In this document: piece by piece, positions 47,456 through 58,883 of the stretch | Layout of the letters: each line of letters starts with the position of its first letter | Position numbering within the stretch: the stretch's first letter is position 1 | Source: Deltaproteobacteria bacterium | GTDB lineage: Bacteria; Bdellovibrionota; Bdellovibrionia; Bdellovibrionales; Bdellovibrionaceae | Reading direction: 5' to 3' | DNA length: 64,000 nucleotides | NCBI GenBank assembly: GCA_017302835.1 | Contig: JAFLCC010000002.1 | Location: 283,113-347,112, forward strand | Position numbers and translations under genes: made by a program | Notes under the pieces: model-generated | Told to the model about the DNA's origin: nothing | Seen by the model: the letters and a program-made list of their open reading frames with translations, nothing else | Database searches by the model: none

Positions 47456-48121
47456 GTGGGTCAAAAGGTAAATCCAATTGGTTTTAGAGTAGGCGTGATA
47501 AGAACCTGGGAGTCAAGATGGTTTGCAAAGGGAAGAAAATACTTTGAAAATCTACATGAAGACTTGAGATTAAGGGATTTTTTGAAGTCGAAATTGAAAC
47601 ACGCTGGGGTGGCGCGGATTGAAATTGAAAGAGCTGCCGAAAAACTAAAAATAATAATTCAAACAGCGCGACCAGGGATAGTAATTGGAAAAAAAGGCAC
47701 AGGGATAGATTCTCTTAAAAATGAGGTTCAGTCTTTAACTAAAAGTGAAGTTTATTTAAATATTCAAGAAGTGAGAAAACCAGATATTGATTCTCAGTTG
47801 GTTGCTGAGAACATTGCTCTTCAGCTTGAAAAAAGAGTTTCTTGGAGAAGAGCAATGAAAAAAGCTCTTGCTGCCGGAGTAAAGGGTGGAGTTAAGGGAA
47901 TAAAAATTAGAGTGTCTGGTAGGCTTGATGGTGCAGAAATAGCTAGATCAGAGTGGTATAACCAAAAAAGTGTACCATTGCACACATTGAGGGCAGATAT
48001 AGATTATGGAACGGCTGAGGCTTTAACTACCTATGGTATAATCGGTGTTAAGGTTTGGATTTATAAAGGTGATATTTTAAGCACTCGTGAAATTGAGGAG
48101 GCTGGTCGTGTTAAGTCCTAA
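47456..48121 (+). CDS. rpsC: 30S ribosomal protein S3
   Basis: This 221-aa protein begins with GTG and has a KH domain with [12 protein letters not shown] near 78-89 and the helicase-related basic C-terminal region. It helps unwind mRNA at the entry tunnel. Its last 14 nt overlap rplP. Confidence 0.98.
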   Translation: MGQKVNPIGFRVGVIRTWESRWFAKGRKYFENLHEDLRLRDFLKSKLKHAGVARIEIERAAEKLKIIIQTARPGIVIGKKGTGIDSLKNEVQSLTKSEVYLNIQEVRKPDIDSQLVAENIALQLEKRVSWRRAMKKALAAGVKGGVKGIKIRVSGRLDGAEIARSEWYNQKSVPLHTLRADIDYGTAEALTTYGIIGVKVWIYKGDILSTREIEEAGRVKS

Positions 48122-48515
48122 AAGGGTTAAATGGAGAAAGCAGTTTGTTGGAAGATCTAAAGGCTTGGCCTATAGGGGTTCTAATTTAGATTTTGGAGAT
48201 TATGGATTGCAAGCTTTAGAGGCGGGTAAGCTAACGGCAAGACAATTAGAAGCTGGTAGAATTGCGATTTCAAGAAGCGTAAAAAGAGGTGGAAAAATTT
48301 GGTGTAGGGTATTTCCTAACATACCTGTAACAAAAAAAGCAGCTGAAACCAGAATGGGGAGCGGAAAGGGAAATCCTGAGTTTTGGGTTTCCCAGATATT
48401 GCCTGGAAAAATTCTATTCGAGTTGGATGGGGTTACTACGGAGCAAGCAAAAGAAGCCTTTGAAAGAGCAGCACATAAACTTCCATTTAAGACAAGATTT
48501 TTGTCAAGAGAGTAG
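48108..48515 (+). CDS. rplP: 50S ribosomal protein L16
   Basis: This 135-aa protein contacts A-site tRNA. A GTG at 48108 after GAGGAGG gives the canonical [14 protein letters not shown]; an upstream extension to 48087 is unnecessary. It overlaps rpsC by 14 nt. Confidence 0.97.
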   Translation: MLSPKRVKWRKQFVGRSKGLAYRGSNLDFGDYGLQALEAGKLTARQLEAGRIAISRSVKRGGKIWCRVFPNIPVTKKAAETRMGSGKGNPEFWVSQILPGKILFELDGVTTEQAKEAFERAAHKLPFKTRFLSRE

Positions 48516-48518
48516 AAA

Positions 48519-48713
48519 ATGAAATACAGTGAAATAAAAAATTTAACAATAGTGGAAATCAACAAATCGTTGCAAAAGAAGCAAGAAGAGCTCTATGAGA
48601 TGAGAGTTAAAAACAACTTGGGTCAACTAACAAATCCTTTGCAAATTAGATTTTTAAAAAAAGATATCGCTAGAATTAATACAGTTATTTCTATGAAAAG
48701 ATTAGAGGTTTAA
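48519..48713 (+). CDS. rpmC: 50S ribosomal protein L29
   Basis: This 64-aa two-helix protein sits near the tunnel exit. The EIKNLTIVEINKSLQKKQEEL start and the KKDIARINTVI helix are family-typical. 3 nt after rplP. Confidence 0.95.
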   Translation: MKYSEIKNLTIVEINKSLQKKQEELYEMRVKNNLGQLTNPLQIRFLKKDIARINTVISMKRLEV

Positions 48714-48719
48714 TTAGTT

Positions 48720-48968
48720 ATGGAAAATTTGTCAAAAAAAATGGAACTTGTTGGTGAGGTTGTAAGTAATAAAATGCAAAAAACTATTTCTGTTTCCGTG
48801 TCAAGAGTGGTAAAGCATGTTAAGTATGGAAAATATTTGAAGAAGAGCACAGTTTTTAAAGCTCATGATGAAAAAAATGATTCTAAAATTGGAGATAAAG
48901 TCTTGATTAGAGAATCAAGACCTCTAAGCAGAACAAAAAGATGGGAATTGGTAAAAATTTTAAAATAG
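48720..48968 (+). CDS. rpsQ: 30S ribosomal protein S17
   Basis: This 82-aa OB-fold protein binds 16S helix 11. The conserved [14 protein letters not shown] block and [16 protein letters not shown] near the end are present. Confidence 0.97.
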   Translation: MENLSKKMELVGEVVSNKMQKTISVSVSRVVKHVKYGKYLKKSTVFKAHDEKNDSKIGDKVLIRESRPLSRTKRWELVKILK

Positions 48969-48980
48969 TAGGATAAATTT

Positions 48981-49349
48981 ATGATTCAAATGCAAACAAG
49001 GCTTTCTGTTGCTGATAACTCAGGAGCGAAAGAAGTTATGTGTGTTAAGGTTTTAGGTGGTTCTAAGAGAAGATTTGCTTCTATAGGTGACGTAATTGTT
49101 GTATCAATTAAGGATGCAATGCCTAATTCAAAAGTTAAGAAAGGTGATGTGGCTAAAGCTGTTGTAGTTAGAACGTCACACAAGTTGAAAAGACCGGATG
49201 GTTCCTATATCAAATTTGATGAAAATTCTGCTGTTTTGATTAATGCAGCTAAAGAACCAATAGGAACAAGAATTTTTGGCCCTGTAGCTAGAGAACTAAG
49301 AGCAAAACAGTTTGTTAAAATTGTATCGCTTGCTCCAGAAGTATTGTGA
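48981..49349 (+). CDS. rplN: 50S ribosomal protein L14
   Basis: This 122-aa intersubunit-bridge protein shows [20 protein letters not shown] and [13 protein letters not shown]. In most bacteria rplX (L24) follows directly. Here rplE follows after 7 nt and a short rplX lies 14 kb away at 63309. Confidence 0.99.
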   Translation: MIQMQTRLSVADNSGAKEVMCVKVLGGSKRRFASIGDVIVVSIKDAMPNSKVKKGDVAKAVVVRTSHKLKRPDGSYIKFDENSAVLINAAKEPIGTRIFGPVARELRAKQFVKIVSLAPEVL

Positions 49350-49356
49350 GGAAAAA

Positions 49357-49896
49357 ATGAATAGACTGCAAAAAATCTATAATGATCAAATTAAGTTAGA
49401 GCTTAAAGCTAAATTGGGCCTCAGGAATATTATGGAAGTTCCTAAGCTTGAAAAAATAGTAGTAAGCGTATGTACTAGTGAGGCCGTTCAAAATCCTAAA
49501 ATTTTAAATGGTGTTGTCGATGAATTGACATCAATAACTGGACAAAAAGCTGTTATGACTAAGTCAAAGAAAGCAATTTCAAATTTTAAATTAAGAAAAG
49601 GTCTTTCTATAGGCGCCAGAGTGACTTTAAGAAAAGACAGTATGTGGTCATTTCTTGATAGGTTAAATACCTTAGCATTGCCTAGGGTGAGAGATTTTAG
49701 AGGGCTTCCTTCAAAAGGATTTGACGGAAAAGGTAATTATAATATGGGACTTAAAGAACAGATTGTGTTTCCTGAAATTAATTACGATCGAATTGAGAAA
49801 ACAAGAGGGATGAATATTACTATTTGTACTTCTGCTAAAAATGATTTGCATGGAAAAAGTTTATTAGAAGCTTTGGGTGTTCCATTTAGAAAATAG
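49357..49896 (+). CDS. rplE: 50S ribosomal protein L5
   Basis: This 179-aa protein binds 5S rRNA in the central protuberance. The ATG at 49357 follows GTGAGGA and gives MNRLQKIYND; an in-frame extension into rplN lacks support. LGLRNIMEVPKLEKIVVSV and the RGMNITICTSAK block are present. Confidence 0.98.
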   Translation: MNRLQKIYNDQIKLELKAKLGLRNIMEVPKLEKIVVSVCTSEAVQNPKILNGVVDELTSITGQKAVMTKSKKAISNFKLRKGLSIGARVTLRKDSMWSFLDRLNTLALPRVRDFRGLPSKGFDGKGNYNMGLKEQIVFPEINYDRIEKTRGMNITICTSAKNDLHGKSLLEALGVPFRK

Positions 49897-49905
49897 AGGA
49901 AATGA

Positions 49906-50211
49906 ATGGCAAGATTATCATCAGTTGTAAAAAATAACAAAAAGAAGAATACGGCTATAAGATATTATAAGCATAGGGAAGATCTAAAGGAGAAGTCTTT
50001 AAATTTAAAACTCTCCTTAGAGGAAAGAATGGAATATAGATTAAAACTAAATAAGCTACCAAGAAATACTTCTTTGTCTAGACATAAAACTAGATGTGAG
50101 TTGACAGGGCGACCTAGGGGAAATTATAGAAAATTTGGGTTGTGTCGTTTAGAGTTTAGAAGACTAGCTCTTGATGGCAAAATTCCAGGCGTAACAAAGG
50201 CAAGTTGGTAA
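49906..50211 (+). CDS. rpsN: 30S ribosomal protein S14, long zinc-free form
   Basis: This 101-aa protein is the long form without the CxxC zinc site. C-terminal [19 protein letters not shown] and [10 protein letters not shown] are typical. Confidence 0.97.
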   Translation: MARLSSVVKNNKKKNTAIRYYKHREDLKEKSLNLKLSLEERMEYRLKLNKLPRNTSLSRHKTRCELTGRPRGNYRKFGLCRLEFRRLALDGKIPGVTKASW

Positions 50212-50219
50212 GAGGAAAT

Positions 50220-50609
50220 ATGGATACAATTGGACAGTTTTTAACAAGTATTAGAAATGCGGGTTCAGCTCGATTGGAAAAAGTGGATATGCCATCATCA
50301 AATATGAGATTTGGTATAGCTAAGATTTTGCAAGAAGAAGGTTATATCAAATCTTTCAAAATTGCTAAGGATTCGAAACAGGGAATCATGAGAATTTATT
50401 TGAAGTATGATGATATGGGTAAACATATAATTAATAAAATTCAGAGAGTGAGCACTCCTGGAAGACGATATTATTCTAAATCTACAGATATTCCTAATGT
50501 AAGATCTGGGTATGGAATTAGTATTTTAAGTACAAATAAGGGTGTATTATCTAGTAAAAAAGCGAAACAATATAAATTAGGCGGAGAGATTCTCTGCGAA
50601 GTTTGGTAA
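50220..50609 (+). CDS. rpsH: 30S ribosomal protein S8
   Basis: This 129-aa platform protein also represses the spc operon in E. coli. ATG at 50220 follows AGAGGAAA. The C-terminal STNKGVLSSKKAK and GGEILCEVW are typical. Confidence 0.97.
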   Translation: MDTIGQFLTSIRNAGSARLEKVDMPSSNMRFGIAKILQEEGYIKSFKIAKDSKQGIMRIYLKYDDMGKHIINKIQRVSTPGRRYYSKSTDIPNVRSGYGISILSTNKGVLSSKKAKQYKLGGEILCEVW

Positions 50610-50619
50610 AGGAGCTTAA

Positions 50620-51159
50620 ATGTCTAGAATAGGTAAATTACCAGTCTCTCTCGAAGCAGCTCAAGTTGATCTTAGTAATAAAAAATATATTGTTGTTAAA
50701 AGTGCAAAAAACTCTTTAATAATAAATAGACTTCCTGGTGTTGATATCAAATTGGTTGATAATAAACTACACTTGACTACATCTGTTGATAATAAAAAAA
50801 CTAAGGCACTTTATGGTCTTCATAGAGCTCTTCTGCAAAATGCTGTAACTGGAGTTACTAAAGGTTTTTCTAAATCTCTTGATTTGAATGGTGTTGGTTA
50901 TAGAGCTTCAATTAATGGTAAAAAATTGGAGCTTTCTTTAGGCTACAGTCATCCTATTTCATATTTAATTCCGGAGGGAATTGAAATTAAAGTAGAGAAG
51001 CAGACTAATATACTAATTTCTGGTTCTAGCAAAGAGCTGGTGGGACAAGTTGCAGCTAAAATCAGAGGATTTAGATCTCCTGAGCCTTATTTAGGTAAAG
51101 GAATTAAGTATACTTCAGAAACTATAAAACGAAAAGCTGGAAAATCTGCTGGAAAATAG
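50620..51159 (+). CDS. rplF: 50S ribosomal protein L6
   Basis: This 179-aa protein near the factor-binding site begins MSRIGKLPVSL and contains GVGYRASINGKKLELSLGYSH-like and RSPEPYLGKGIKY segments. Confidence 0.98.
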   Translation: MSRIGKLPVSLEAAQVDLSNKKYIVVKSAKNSLIINRLPGVDIKLVDNKLHLTTSVDNKKTKALYGLHRALLQNAVTGVTKGFSKSLDLNGVGYRASINGKKLELSLGYSHPISYLIPEGIEIKVEKQTNILISGSSKELVGQVAAKIRGFRSPEPYLGKGIKYTSETIKRKAGKSAGK

Positions 51160-51168
51160 GAGGATTTA

Positions 51169-51537
51169 GTGAAGGTTATTATTAAAAAAAGTTTTTCAGA
51201 CAGATTGGTCAATAGACTTTCTAAAAAAAATAGAATTAGAAAAAAAGTTAATGGAACATTACAGCGTCCAAGATTATGTATTTACAGGTCATTGAATCAC
51301 ATTTATGCACAGATAATTGATGATGTTGCAATGAAGACTGTTTTGGAGGCATCATCTCTTGATATTTCAGAGAAGATGAGTTTGTCAAAAAAAGCTGTCG
51401 AGGTTGGGAAGTTATTAGCAAATAAAGCAAAAAAACTTAATGTTGAATCGGTAGTTTTTGACAGAAATGGTTTTATTTATCATGGTAGGATTAAATCTTT
51501 GGCGGATTCTGCAAGGGAAAATGGTCTTAAATTTTAA
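51169..51537 (+). CDS. rplR: 50S ribosomal protein L18
   Basis: This 122-aa 5S rRNA-binding protein starts at GTG after a perfect AGGAGG. RPRLCIYRSLNHIYAQIID and VVFDRNGFIYHGRIK are family-typical. Confidence 0.97.
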   Translation: MKVIIKKSFSDRLVNRLSKKNRIRKKVNGTLQRPRLCIYRSLNHIYAQIIDDVAMKTVLEASSLDISEKMSLSKKAVEVGKLLANKAKKLNVESVVFDRNGFIYHGRIKSLADSARENGLKF

Positions 51538-51546
51538 GGGTGAAAA

Positions 51547-52014
51547 ATGGATAAAGTTAATAGTGATTTTGAAGAAAGAGTTGTAGCCATAAACAGAGTA
51601 ACTAAAGTTGTTAAGGGAGGAAGAAGATTTTCTTTCGCTGCCCTAGTCGTTGTTGGCAATAAACTTGGAGAGGTTGGATTTGGTTCTGGTAAGGCTGGTG
51701 AGGTTCCAGAAGCAATTGGAAAAGCAACTAGATCTGCAAAAAAAAATTCATATTCGGTAAATTTAAAGGAAAACAGGACTATTAACCATGAAGTAATTGG
51801 TAGATTTGGTTCAGCTAAGGTTATTTTAAAACCAGCTTCTGAGGGAACAGGTGTTATTGCTGGTGGTGCGGTTAGATCTGTTTTAGAGTCCGTTGGGATA
51901 AAAGACATATTAACAAAATGCATTGGGACAAGAAACCCTCATAATGCCGTTAGGGCAACAATTGATGGTCTAATTCAGTTAAAGGCTGGAGTAATTAAAA
52001 ATGAAAAAATTTAA
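51547..52014 (+). CDS. rpsE: 30S ribosomal protein S5
   Basis: This 155-aa decoding-fidelity protein shows [21 protein letters not shown] and [18 protein letters not shown]. Its last 14 nt overlap rpmD. Confidence 0.98.
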   Translation: MDKVNSDFEERVVAINRVTKVVKGGRRFSFAALVVVGNKLGEVGFGSGKAGEVPEAIGKATRSAKKNSYSVNLKENRTINHEVIGRFGSAKVILKPASEGTGVIAGGAVRSVLESVGIKDILTKCIGTRNPHNAVRATIDGLIQLKAGVIKNEKI

Positions 52015-52186
52015 AGTTAAATTGGTTAAATCTTTAATTGGATGTTCTCAGTCACAGATTAAGACAGCTAATGTATTAGGGCTAAAAAAAATTAATAATT
52101 CTCGTACATTCATTGATACTCCACAGTTTCGAGGGCAAGTTAAGAAGATTCAGCATCTGATAATTCTAGAAAAGGAAAGTAAATGA
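52001..52186 (+). CDS. rpmD: 50S ribosomal protein L30
   Basis: This 61-aa protein fits the L30 pattern: [22 protein letters not shown] and a C-terminal strand. Overlaps rpsE by 14 nt and rplO by 4 nt, as expected between them. Confidence 0.95.
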   Translation: MKKFKVKLVKSLIGCSQSQIKTANVLGLKKINNSRTFIDTPQFRGQVKKIQHLIILEKESK

Positions 52187-52611
52187 AACTTTTAGATAGT
52201 TTAAGGCCTAAGGATGGATCTGTTCATTACAGAAAAAGAGTTGGTAGGGGAATAGGTTCAGGTCTTGGTGGTTATAGTGGTAAGGGTGGAAAAGGACAAA
52301 CTCAGAGAAGCGGTGGATCGATTAGAAGAGGTTTTGAGGGGGGTCAAACTCCCCTACATAGAAGATTGCCAAAGTTTGGTTTCACAAACAATATGTTTAA
52401 AACTAAATATAAATCACTTAGTTTTTCTGATTTAGAGAAATTTGGCTCAGAAATAAATATCAGTGATTTGGAATCAATGTTTAAAAATGGACCTTTTAAG
52501 CTTCTTAATAATGGTAAAATTTCTAAGGCAATAAATTTAACTGTTCATAAAATTACGAAGAGTGCTAAAGAACAAATTGAAAAAAATGGTGGAAAAGTAA
52601 CAATTTTATAA
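52183..52611 (+). CDS. rplO: 50S ribosomal protein L15
   Basis: This 142-aa protein has the glycine-rich basic arm (RGIGSGLGGYSGKGGKGQ near 23-40) and a shorter C-terminal domain. It starts at ATGA overlapping the rpmD stop. Confidence 0.97.
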   Translation: MKLLDSLRPKDGSVHYRKRVGRGIGSGLGGYSGKGGKGQTQRSGGSIRRGFEGGQTPLHRRLPKFGFTNNMFKTKYKSLSFSDLEKFGSEINISDLESMFKNGPFKLLNNGKISKAINLTVHKITKSAKEQIEKNGGKVTIL

Positions 52612-52623
52612 TAAGGATGTAAG

Positions 52624-53949
52624 GTGTCAGTTTTTGCAACATTTTTTGAAAATAGTGAATTGAGAAGAAAGATATTTTACACTCTAATTGCACTGTCTGT
52701 TTATAGAGTCGGAGTTCATATTCCAACTCCTGGTGTTAATTCTGTAGCAGTTATGGAGTTATTTTCTAATAATTCAGCAGGGATTTTTGGTTTAATTAAT
52801 TCATTTACTGGCGGCGCCTTCTCGCAATTTAGTATTTTTGCTTTGGGCATAATGCCCTATATTTCCTCTTCAATTATTTTTCAGTTGCTTTCTTCTGCTG
52901 TGCCAGCTTTAGAAGGTCTAAAAAAAGAAGGAGAATCAGGAAGAAAAAAGATTAATCAATATACTCGCTATTTCACATTGTTATTGGCTATTGTTCAAGG
53001 ATATGGGATGAGCAAGTTTCTTATTAATTATAGGTCTCAGTCTGGGCAAATGTTAGTCTCTTCGCCTTATGTGGGGGTAGTTCCGTTTGAAGTAATTGCG
53101 GTTCTGACTTTGGCGGCTGGAACTTGTTTTATAATGTGGCTTGGTGAGCAAATTACTGAGCGTGGGATTGGAAACGGTTCTTCCCTTATAATTTTTACTG
53201 GTATAGCTTCGTCTATTCCTAATGGGGCAAGCCAATTGTATACACTTTTTTCTCAAAATGAAATTAATATGATTTCACTGATTCTTTTGTTGATAATGAT
53301 GGTTTCCGTTATTGCTTTTGTTGTTTATATGGAGACTTCTCAAAGAAAAATTTTGGTCCATTACTCACAGAGAACAAGTACGAGTCAGACTGCAAAACAA
53401 GTAACTTCGCATCTGCCAATAAAGATCAATTATGCCGGCGTTATTCCTCCAATATTTGCTAGTTCTATTTTAATGTTTCCAGCTACATTGGCCCAATTTA
53501 CCAATATTCAATGGCTAAAATCCATACAAGAGGCCATTCATCCAAATGGTGTGATTTTCAATCTTCTTTTCGTGTTTTTAATTGTGTTCTTTTCATTTTT
53601 CTATACTGATATTATCTTTAATCCTAATGATATTTCAGAAAACTTGAAGAAATCGGGGGCCTTTATTCCAGGCGTTCGATCAGGAACATCAACCGCGCAA
53701 TTCATTCAGGATGTGTTAAATAAAATCAATGTATTAGGTTGTATTTATTTAAGCTTTATTTGTATAATGCCAGGACTGTTGGCTTCTGAGTTAAAGTTAC
53801 CTTTTTATTTCGGAGGAACATCACTTCTAATATTAGTTGGGGTCGCTCTAGATACGGCGCAACAGATTAACTCATATATTTTAACTCAGAAGTATGAAGG
53901 GTTTTTAAAGGGAAAAAAAATTTCAGCAAGAAGAGTTAATTTTAATTAG
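52624..53949 (+). CDS. secY: Preprotein translocase subunit SecY
   Basis: This 441-aa inner-membrane channel starts with GTG after AAGGATG. About ten transmembrane helices are visible. Plug-region residues and signature VYRVGVHIPTPGVN, GIMPYISSSIIFQLL and the cytoplasmic loop with YSQRTSTSQTAKQ are typical. It pairs with the SecE encoded at 29159. adk and map, often just downstream, are not present. Confidence 0.98.
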   Translation: MSVFATFFENSELRRKIFYTLIALSVYRVGVHIPTPGVNSVAVMELFSNNSAGIFGLINSFTGGAFSQFSIFALGIMPYISSSIIFQLLSSAVPALEGLKKEGESGRKKINQYTRYFTLLLAIVQGYGMSKFLINYRSQSGQMLVSSPYVGVVPFEVIAVLTLAAGTCFIMWLGEQITERGIGNGSSLIIFTGIASSIPNGASQLYTLFSQNEINMISLILLLIMMVSVIAFVVYMETSQRKILVHYSQRTSTSQTAKQVTSHLPIKINYAGVIPPIFASSILMFPATLAQFTNIQWLKSIQEAIHPNGVIFNLLFVFLIVFFSFFYTDIIFNPNDISENLKKSGAFIPGVRSGTSTAQFIQDVLNKINVLGCIYLSFICIMPGLLASELKLPFYFGGTSLLILVGVALDTAQQINSYILTQKYEGFLKGKKISARRVNFN

Positions 53950-53989
53950 TTATAGGAAAATTTAAAAATTTAAAGTATTAGGAAGTTTT

Positions 53990-54103
53990 ATGAAAGTTAA
54001 ACCATCTGTAAAAAAAATCTGTAATAAATGTAAAGTTATAAAAAGAAAAGGTGTTGTGAGAGTAATTTGTGAGAATGCTAAGCACAAACAAAGGCAGGGA
54101 TAA
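53990..54103 (+). CDS. rpmJ: 50S ribosomal protein L36
   Basis: This 37-aa protein is too short for many gene finders. It reads [20 protein letters not shown], then [17 protein letters not shown]. The C11, C14, C27 and H32 pattern is the zinc site of the C+ form. GGAAG lies 6 nt before the ATG, and rpsM starts 2 nt after the stop. Confidence 0.97.
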   Translation: MKVKPSVKKICNKCKVIKRKGVVRVICENAKHKQRQG

Positions 54104-54105
54104 AA

Positions 54106-54480
54106 ATGGCTAGATTATTCGGTGTTGATTTACCAAAGAATAAAAGAGTAAAAGTTGCTTTAACATATATTTTTGGAATTGGAAAAACCAGAGCTGAAGA
54201 AATATGTAAGAAGTTAAATATTAGCGATTCATTAAGAACTGAAAATCTTTCAGATGAAAATGTTGCTAACATTAGGGCTATGGTGGAACAAGGCTTTAAA
54301 GTAGAAGGTGATCTAAGAAGAGAAGTAGGTTTGTCAATTAAAAGACTAACAGATTTAAATTGTTTTCGTGGAATTCGACATAAAAAAGGGTTGCCAGTTC
54401 GTGGTCAAAATACCAGATCAAATGCAAGAACTAGAAAAGGACCAAAGAAAACTGTCGCAAATAAGAAAAAAATAGTATAG
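54106..54480 (+). CDS. rpsM: 30S ribosomal protein S13
   Basis: This 124-aa head protein begins [15 protein letters not shown] and shows [20 protein letters not shown] near the end. Confidence 0.98.
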   Translation: MARLFGVDLPKNKRVKVALTYIFGIGKTRAEEICKKLNISDSLRTENLSDENVANIRAMVEQGFKVEGDLRREVGLSIKRLTDLNCFRGIRHKKGLPVRGQNTRSNARTRKGPKKTVANKKKIV

Positions 54481-54488
54481 GTAGTGTT

Positions 54489-54881
54489 ATGAATACAGTA
54501 GAAAAAAAAGTTCAAAAGAAAAAAAATAAGAAAAGCTCACCAAATGGATTGTGTTTTATTCAAGCTGCGTTTGGTAATGTTATTATAACAATAACAGACT
54601 TGAAGGGTGAGACGATATCTTGGTCTTCTGCGGGTCATTTGGGTTTTAAGGGAAGCAGGAAAGGCACACCGTTTGCGGCTCAGGTAACGGCAGAAGATGC
54701 TGCAAAAAAGGCAATTGAAACAGGCCTTAAAACAGTTGAAGTGTATTTGAAGGGTCCAGGCGCTGGGCGTGAGCCGGCAATTAGAGCTCTTTCCGGAACG
54801 GGATTAAAAATATTGTCTTTAAAGGACATAACGCCGGTTCCCCATAATGGATGTAGACCTCCAAAAAGAAGAAGAATTTAG
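54489..54881 (+). CDS. rpsK: 30S ribosomal protein S11
   Basis: This 130-aa platform protein has a lysine-rich start, [27 protein letters not shown] and terminal [14 protein letters not shown]. Confidence 0.99.
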   Translation: MNTVEKKVQKKKNKKSSPNGLCFIQAAFGNVIITITDLKGETISWSSAGHLGFKGSRKGTPFAAQVTAEDAAKKAIETGLKTVEVYLKGPGAGREPAIRALSGTGLKILSLKDITPVPHNGCRPPKRRRI

Positions 54882-54891
54882 GGAGATGTAA

Positions 54892-55515
54892 ATGAGTTGT
54901 GTAGTAAATAGTGTTTGTAAATTATGCAGAAGAGAAAATTTGAAATTATATCTCAAGGGCGATAGGTGTTATTCGGATAAGTGTGCGTTTGAGAGAAGGC
55001 CATACCCCCCTGGGCAGCATGGCCAATCACGACTGAAGTTCTCTGAGTTTGCTTTGCAGTTAAGAGAAAAGCAAAAAGCAAAGAGATGGTATGGATTGTC
55101 TGAAAAACAGTTTAGTAATAATTTTTTGAGAGCATCTAAAACTGATTCGATGACGGGAATTGAGTTACTAAAAAACTTAGAATTGCGTATTGATAATGTT
55201 GTGTACAGTTTAGGGCTAGCCTCATCAAGGCGTCAAGCTAGACAGTTGGTTTTACATAAGCATTTTATGTTAAATGATAAAGTCATAAATATACCAAGTA
55301 TTATGCTTAAAAAAGGTGATGTTGTTAAAGTATCTGAAAACAGTGCTAAGAATAGTTTTTTTTCTAATTTGAACAGTCAAGGTAAAAAAACCGTGCCATC
55401 ATGGTTGGATCTTAATTTTGATCTTAAAACTGGAGTGGTAAAGGATATGCCAAGTAGATCTGAGTTGTCGTTGCCAGTTGAAGAAAATATGATTGTTGAG
55501 TATTACTCAAGATAA
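54892..55515 (+). CDS. rpsD: 30S ribosomal protein S4
   Basis: This 207-aa primary 16S-binding protein is of the zinc-binding kind: cysteines at 3, 9, 12, 26 and 31 surround CKLCRRE and CYSDKCAFERR, followed by YPPGQHG. The S4 RNA-binding motif lies near 96-160. S4 usually autoregulates the alpha operon. Confidence 0.98.
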   Translation: MSCVVNSVCKLCRRENLKLYLKGDRCYSDKCAFERRPYPPGQHGQSRLKFSEFALQLREKQKAKRWYGLSEKQFSNNFLRASKTDSMTGIELLKNLELRIDNVVYSLGLASSRRQARQLVLHKHFMLNDKVINIPSIMLKKGDVVKVSENSAKNSFFSNLNSQGKKTVPSWLDLNFDLKTGVVKDMPSRSELSLPVEENMIVEYYSR

Positions 55516-55527
55516 AGTGAGGATTGC

Positions 55528-56556
55528 ATGCAAGAGCATTATTATAAATTTTGGAGAGATCTCATTAAGCCAAAAAGTTTCGAAGTCGATAAAGATACTT
55601 TTAAAGATGATTATGGTAGATTTACAATTAGACCATTAGAGAAAGGTTTTGGAGTTACAATAGGAAATTCTCTTAGAAGAATATTACTTTCTTCTATGAT
55701 GGGAGCTTCGGTCACAGCAGTTCGATTTGAGGGCGTATTGCATGAATTTTCTTCACTGCCTGATGTGTTGGAAGATGTTGCTGATATTATTTTAAATTTA
55801 AAAGAATTAAGATTCAAAATGTTTACTTCTGAAAATTTAACATTGCGTATAAGTAAAAAAGGTCCTGGTAAGATAAAAGCATCTGATATTCAGGTTAACG
55901 ATAAAATTGAAATATTAAATTTAAATACACATATTGCTACCGTTGGTCCAAACGGTGATTTCAACATGGATATTATTGTTGGTTTTGGCAGAGGTTATGT
56001 TTCATCAGACATGAAACAAGATAATTTTCCTTTGGGATTTATTGCTATCGACTCTCTATTTAGTCCAATTAAAAAAGTAAATTATAGTGTTTTGAGTGCG
56101 AGAGTGGGGCAAAGGACTGATTACGATAATTTAGTTTTGGAAGTGTGGACTGATGGTTCTATAAAACCAGATGAGGCGCTTTCGTTGGCATCTAAAATTA
56201 TGAAGGATCAATTGCAGGTTTTTTTACTATTTGATGAGGCTTTTGAGCCTAAAGAGGATAAAGCTGATGGGTTCTCACCTCAGTTAAACGATAATTTGTT
56301 TAGATCGGTAGACGATCTAGAGCTTTCAGTTAGATCTGCAAATTGTTTGAAAAACGCAAATATACGATTTATCGGGGAACTTGTTGTTAGATCTGAAGCT
56401 GAAATGTTAAAAACAAAAAATTTCGGAAGAAAGTCTTTAAATGAAATTAAGGAGATTTTGTCTGAGATGGGGCTTGGTCTCGGAATGAAAATTGATGGAT
56501 GGCCACCTGTAGGTTGGGATCCTAGTATTGCAAATTTTAAACGTGAACAACAATAG
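55528..56556 (+). CDS. rpoA: RNA polymerase alpha subunit
   Basis: This 342-aa protein has the dimerisation domain (GFGVTIGNSLRRILLSSM near 38-55) and the DNA-binding C-terminal domain (LSVRSANCLKNANI and FGRKSLNEIKEIL near 296-308). It lies 12 nt after rpsD and 9 nt before rplQ. Confidence 0.99.
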   Translation: MQEHYYKFWRDLIKPKSFEVDKDTFKDDYGRFTIRPLEKGFGVTIGNSLRRILLSSMMGASVTAVRFEGVLHEFSSLPDVLEDVADIILNLKELRFKMFTSENLTLRISKKGPGKIKASDIQVNDKIEILNLNTHIATVGPNGDFNMDIIVGFGRGYVSSDMKQDNFPLGFIAIDSLFSPIKKVNYSVLSARVGQRTDYDNLVLEVWTDGSIKPDEALSLASKIMKDQLQVFLLFDEAFEPKEDKADGFSPQLNDNLFRSVDDLELSVRSANCLKNANIRFIGELVVRSEAEMLKTKNFGRKSLNEIKEILSEMGLGLGMKIDGWPPVGWDPSIANFKREQQ

Positions 56557-56565
56557 GAATTAAAA

Positions 56566-56919
56566 ATGAGCTCTCATAAAAAGCTGACAAAAAGATTTTC
56601 AAGACGCAATGGTCCAAAAAAAATGTTAATTAAGGGATTGTTAGTAAATTTAATTACACACAATCAAATGGTTACAACGAAGGCAAAAGCATTTGAAATT
56701 AAAAGGCTCTTTGATAAGAGCGTAACATTAGCAAAAAAGAATAATTTAAATTCGTTTAGGTTGTTGATGGCAAGACTTAGCAATAAAGAGGCAGCTAGTA
56801 AGCTTCTCAATGAAATAGCTCCAAGAATGTTGCAAAGAAATGGTGGATACACAACAGTTGTTAAAATGCCAAACAGATCCGGTGATAATTCTCCAATGGC
56901 ATTTATTAAGATACTGTAA
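56566..56919 (+). CDS. rplQ: 50S ribosomal protein L17
   Basis: This 117-aa protein closes the alpha operon. LTKRFSRRNGPKKMLIKGLLVNLI and the closing SGDNSPMAFIKIL are typical. A weak A/T-rich dyad (AATACT 56926-56931, AGTATT 56948-56953, then TTTG) follows and may terminate the transcript. Confidence 0.98.
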   Translation: MSSHKKLTKRFSRRNGPKKMLIKGLLVNLITHNQMVTTKAKAFEIKRLFDKSVTLAKKNNLNSFRLLMARLSNKEAASKLLNEIAPRMLQRNGGYTTVVKMPNRSGDNSPMAFIKIL

Positions 56920-57157
56920 AATTTTAATACTATCGTACATTTTTATAAGTATTTTTGACCGAAAAATTTTCTCCCTTGGTTTGGTTTATCCTATAGCCAA
57001 TTAAAGTCTTTCTAAAATTCCCTTCTTTTATTTTCCTCAACAGTTATTTGACGGTGTCACAACAGCAGACCTTTTGGCTTCTAGTACTTGTAGAGCTAGA
57101 GCATTCTTCGGTCTCTTAGCACGATGAATTAAAAAAAATTAGATCAAATATTTAAAA
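56920..57157. other. Spacer between rplQ and the rRNA operon
   Basis: This AT-rich stretch has no gene. Just upstream of the rRNA promoter, the run of A and T at about 57129-57157 could act as an UP element for RNA polymerase alpha. Confidence 0.5.
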
Positions 57158-57186
57158 TTGACTATTAGAATGTGTTTGATTATTAC
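57158..57186 (+). promoter_or_regulatory. rRNA-operon promoter P1, ahead of tRNA-Ala
   Basis: TTGACT (57158-57163) and TATTAC (57181-57186) are spaced by exactly 17 nt. The predicted start lies about 6 nt before tRNA-Ala at 57200, so the tRNA is the first gene of the transcript. Confidence 0.7.
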
Positions 57187-57199
57187 ATTTCAACACTTT

Positions 57200-57272
<73 letters not shown>

Positions 57273-57284
57273 CAAAAATAAATG

Positions 57285-57313
57285 TTGACTTAGTAGTTAA
57301 TAATAAATATAAG
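57285..57313 (+). promoter_or_regulatory. rRNA promoter P2, between tRNA-Ala and 16S
   Basis: TTGACT (57285-57290) and TATAAG (57308-57313) with a 17-nt spacer match consensus at 5 of 6 positions each. The predicted start near 57320 lies directly before the processing arm at 57325. This may drive rRNA without tRNA-Ala. Confidence 0.65.
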
Positions 57314-57324
57314 CCTCAACATCG

Positions 57325-57350
57325 CTCTTTGAAAACTAAATAGCTAGTAC
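57325..57350 (+). repeat. Left arm of the 16S processing stem
   Basis: These 26 nt are complementary, with a single mismatch, to 58884-58909 after 16S. The two arms would form the RNase III stem that frees pre-16S. The arms are well matched and lie just outside the mature ends. Confidence 0.85.
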
Positions 57351-57367
57351 AAAAATTAAAGAATTAT

Positions 57368-58878
<1,511 letters not shown>

Positions 58879-58883
58879 AAAAA

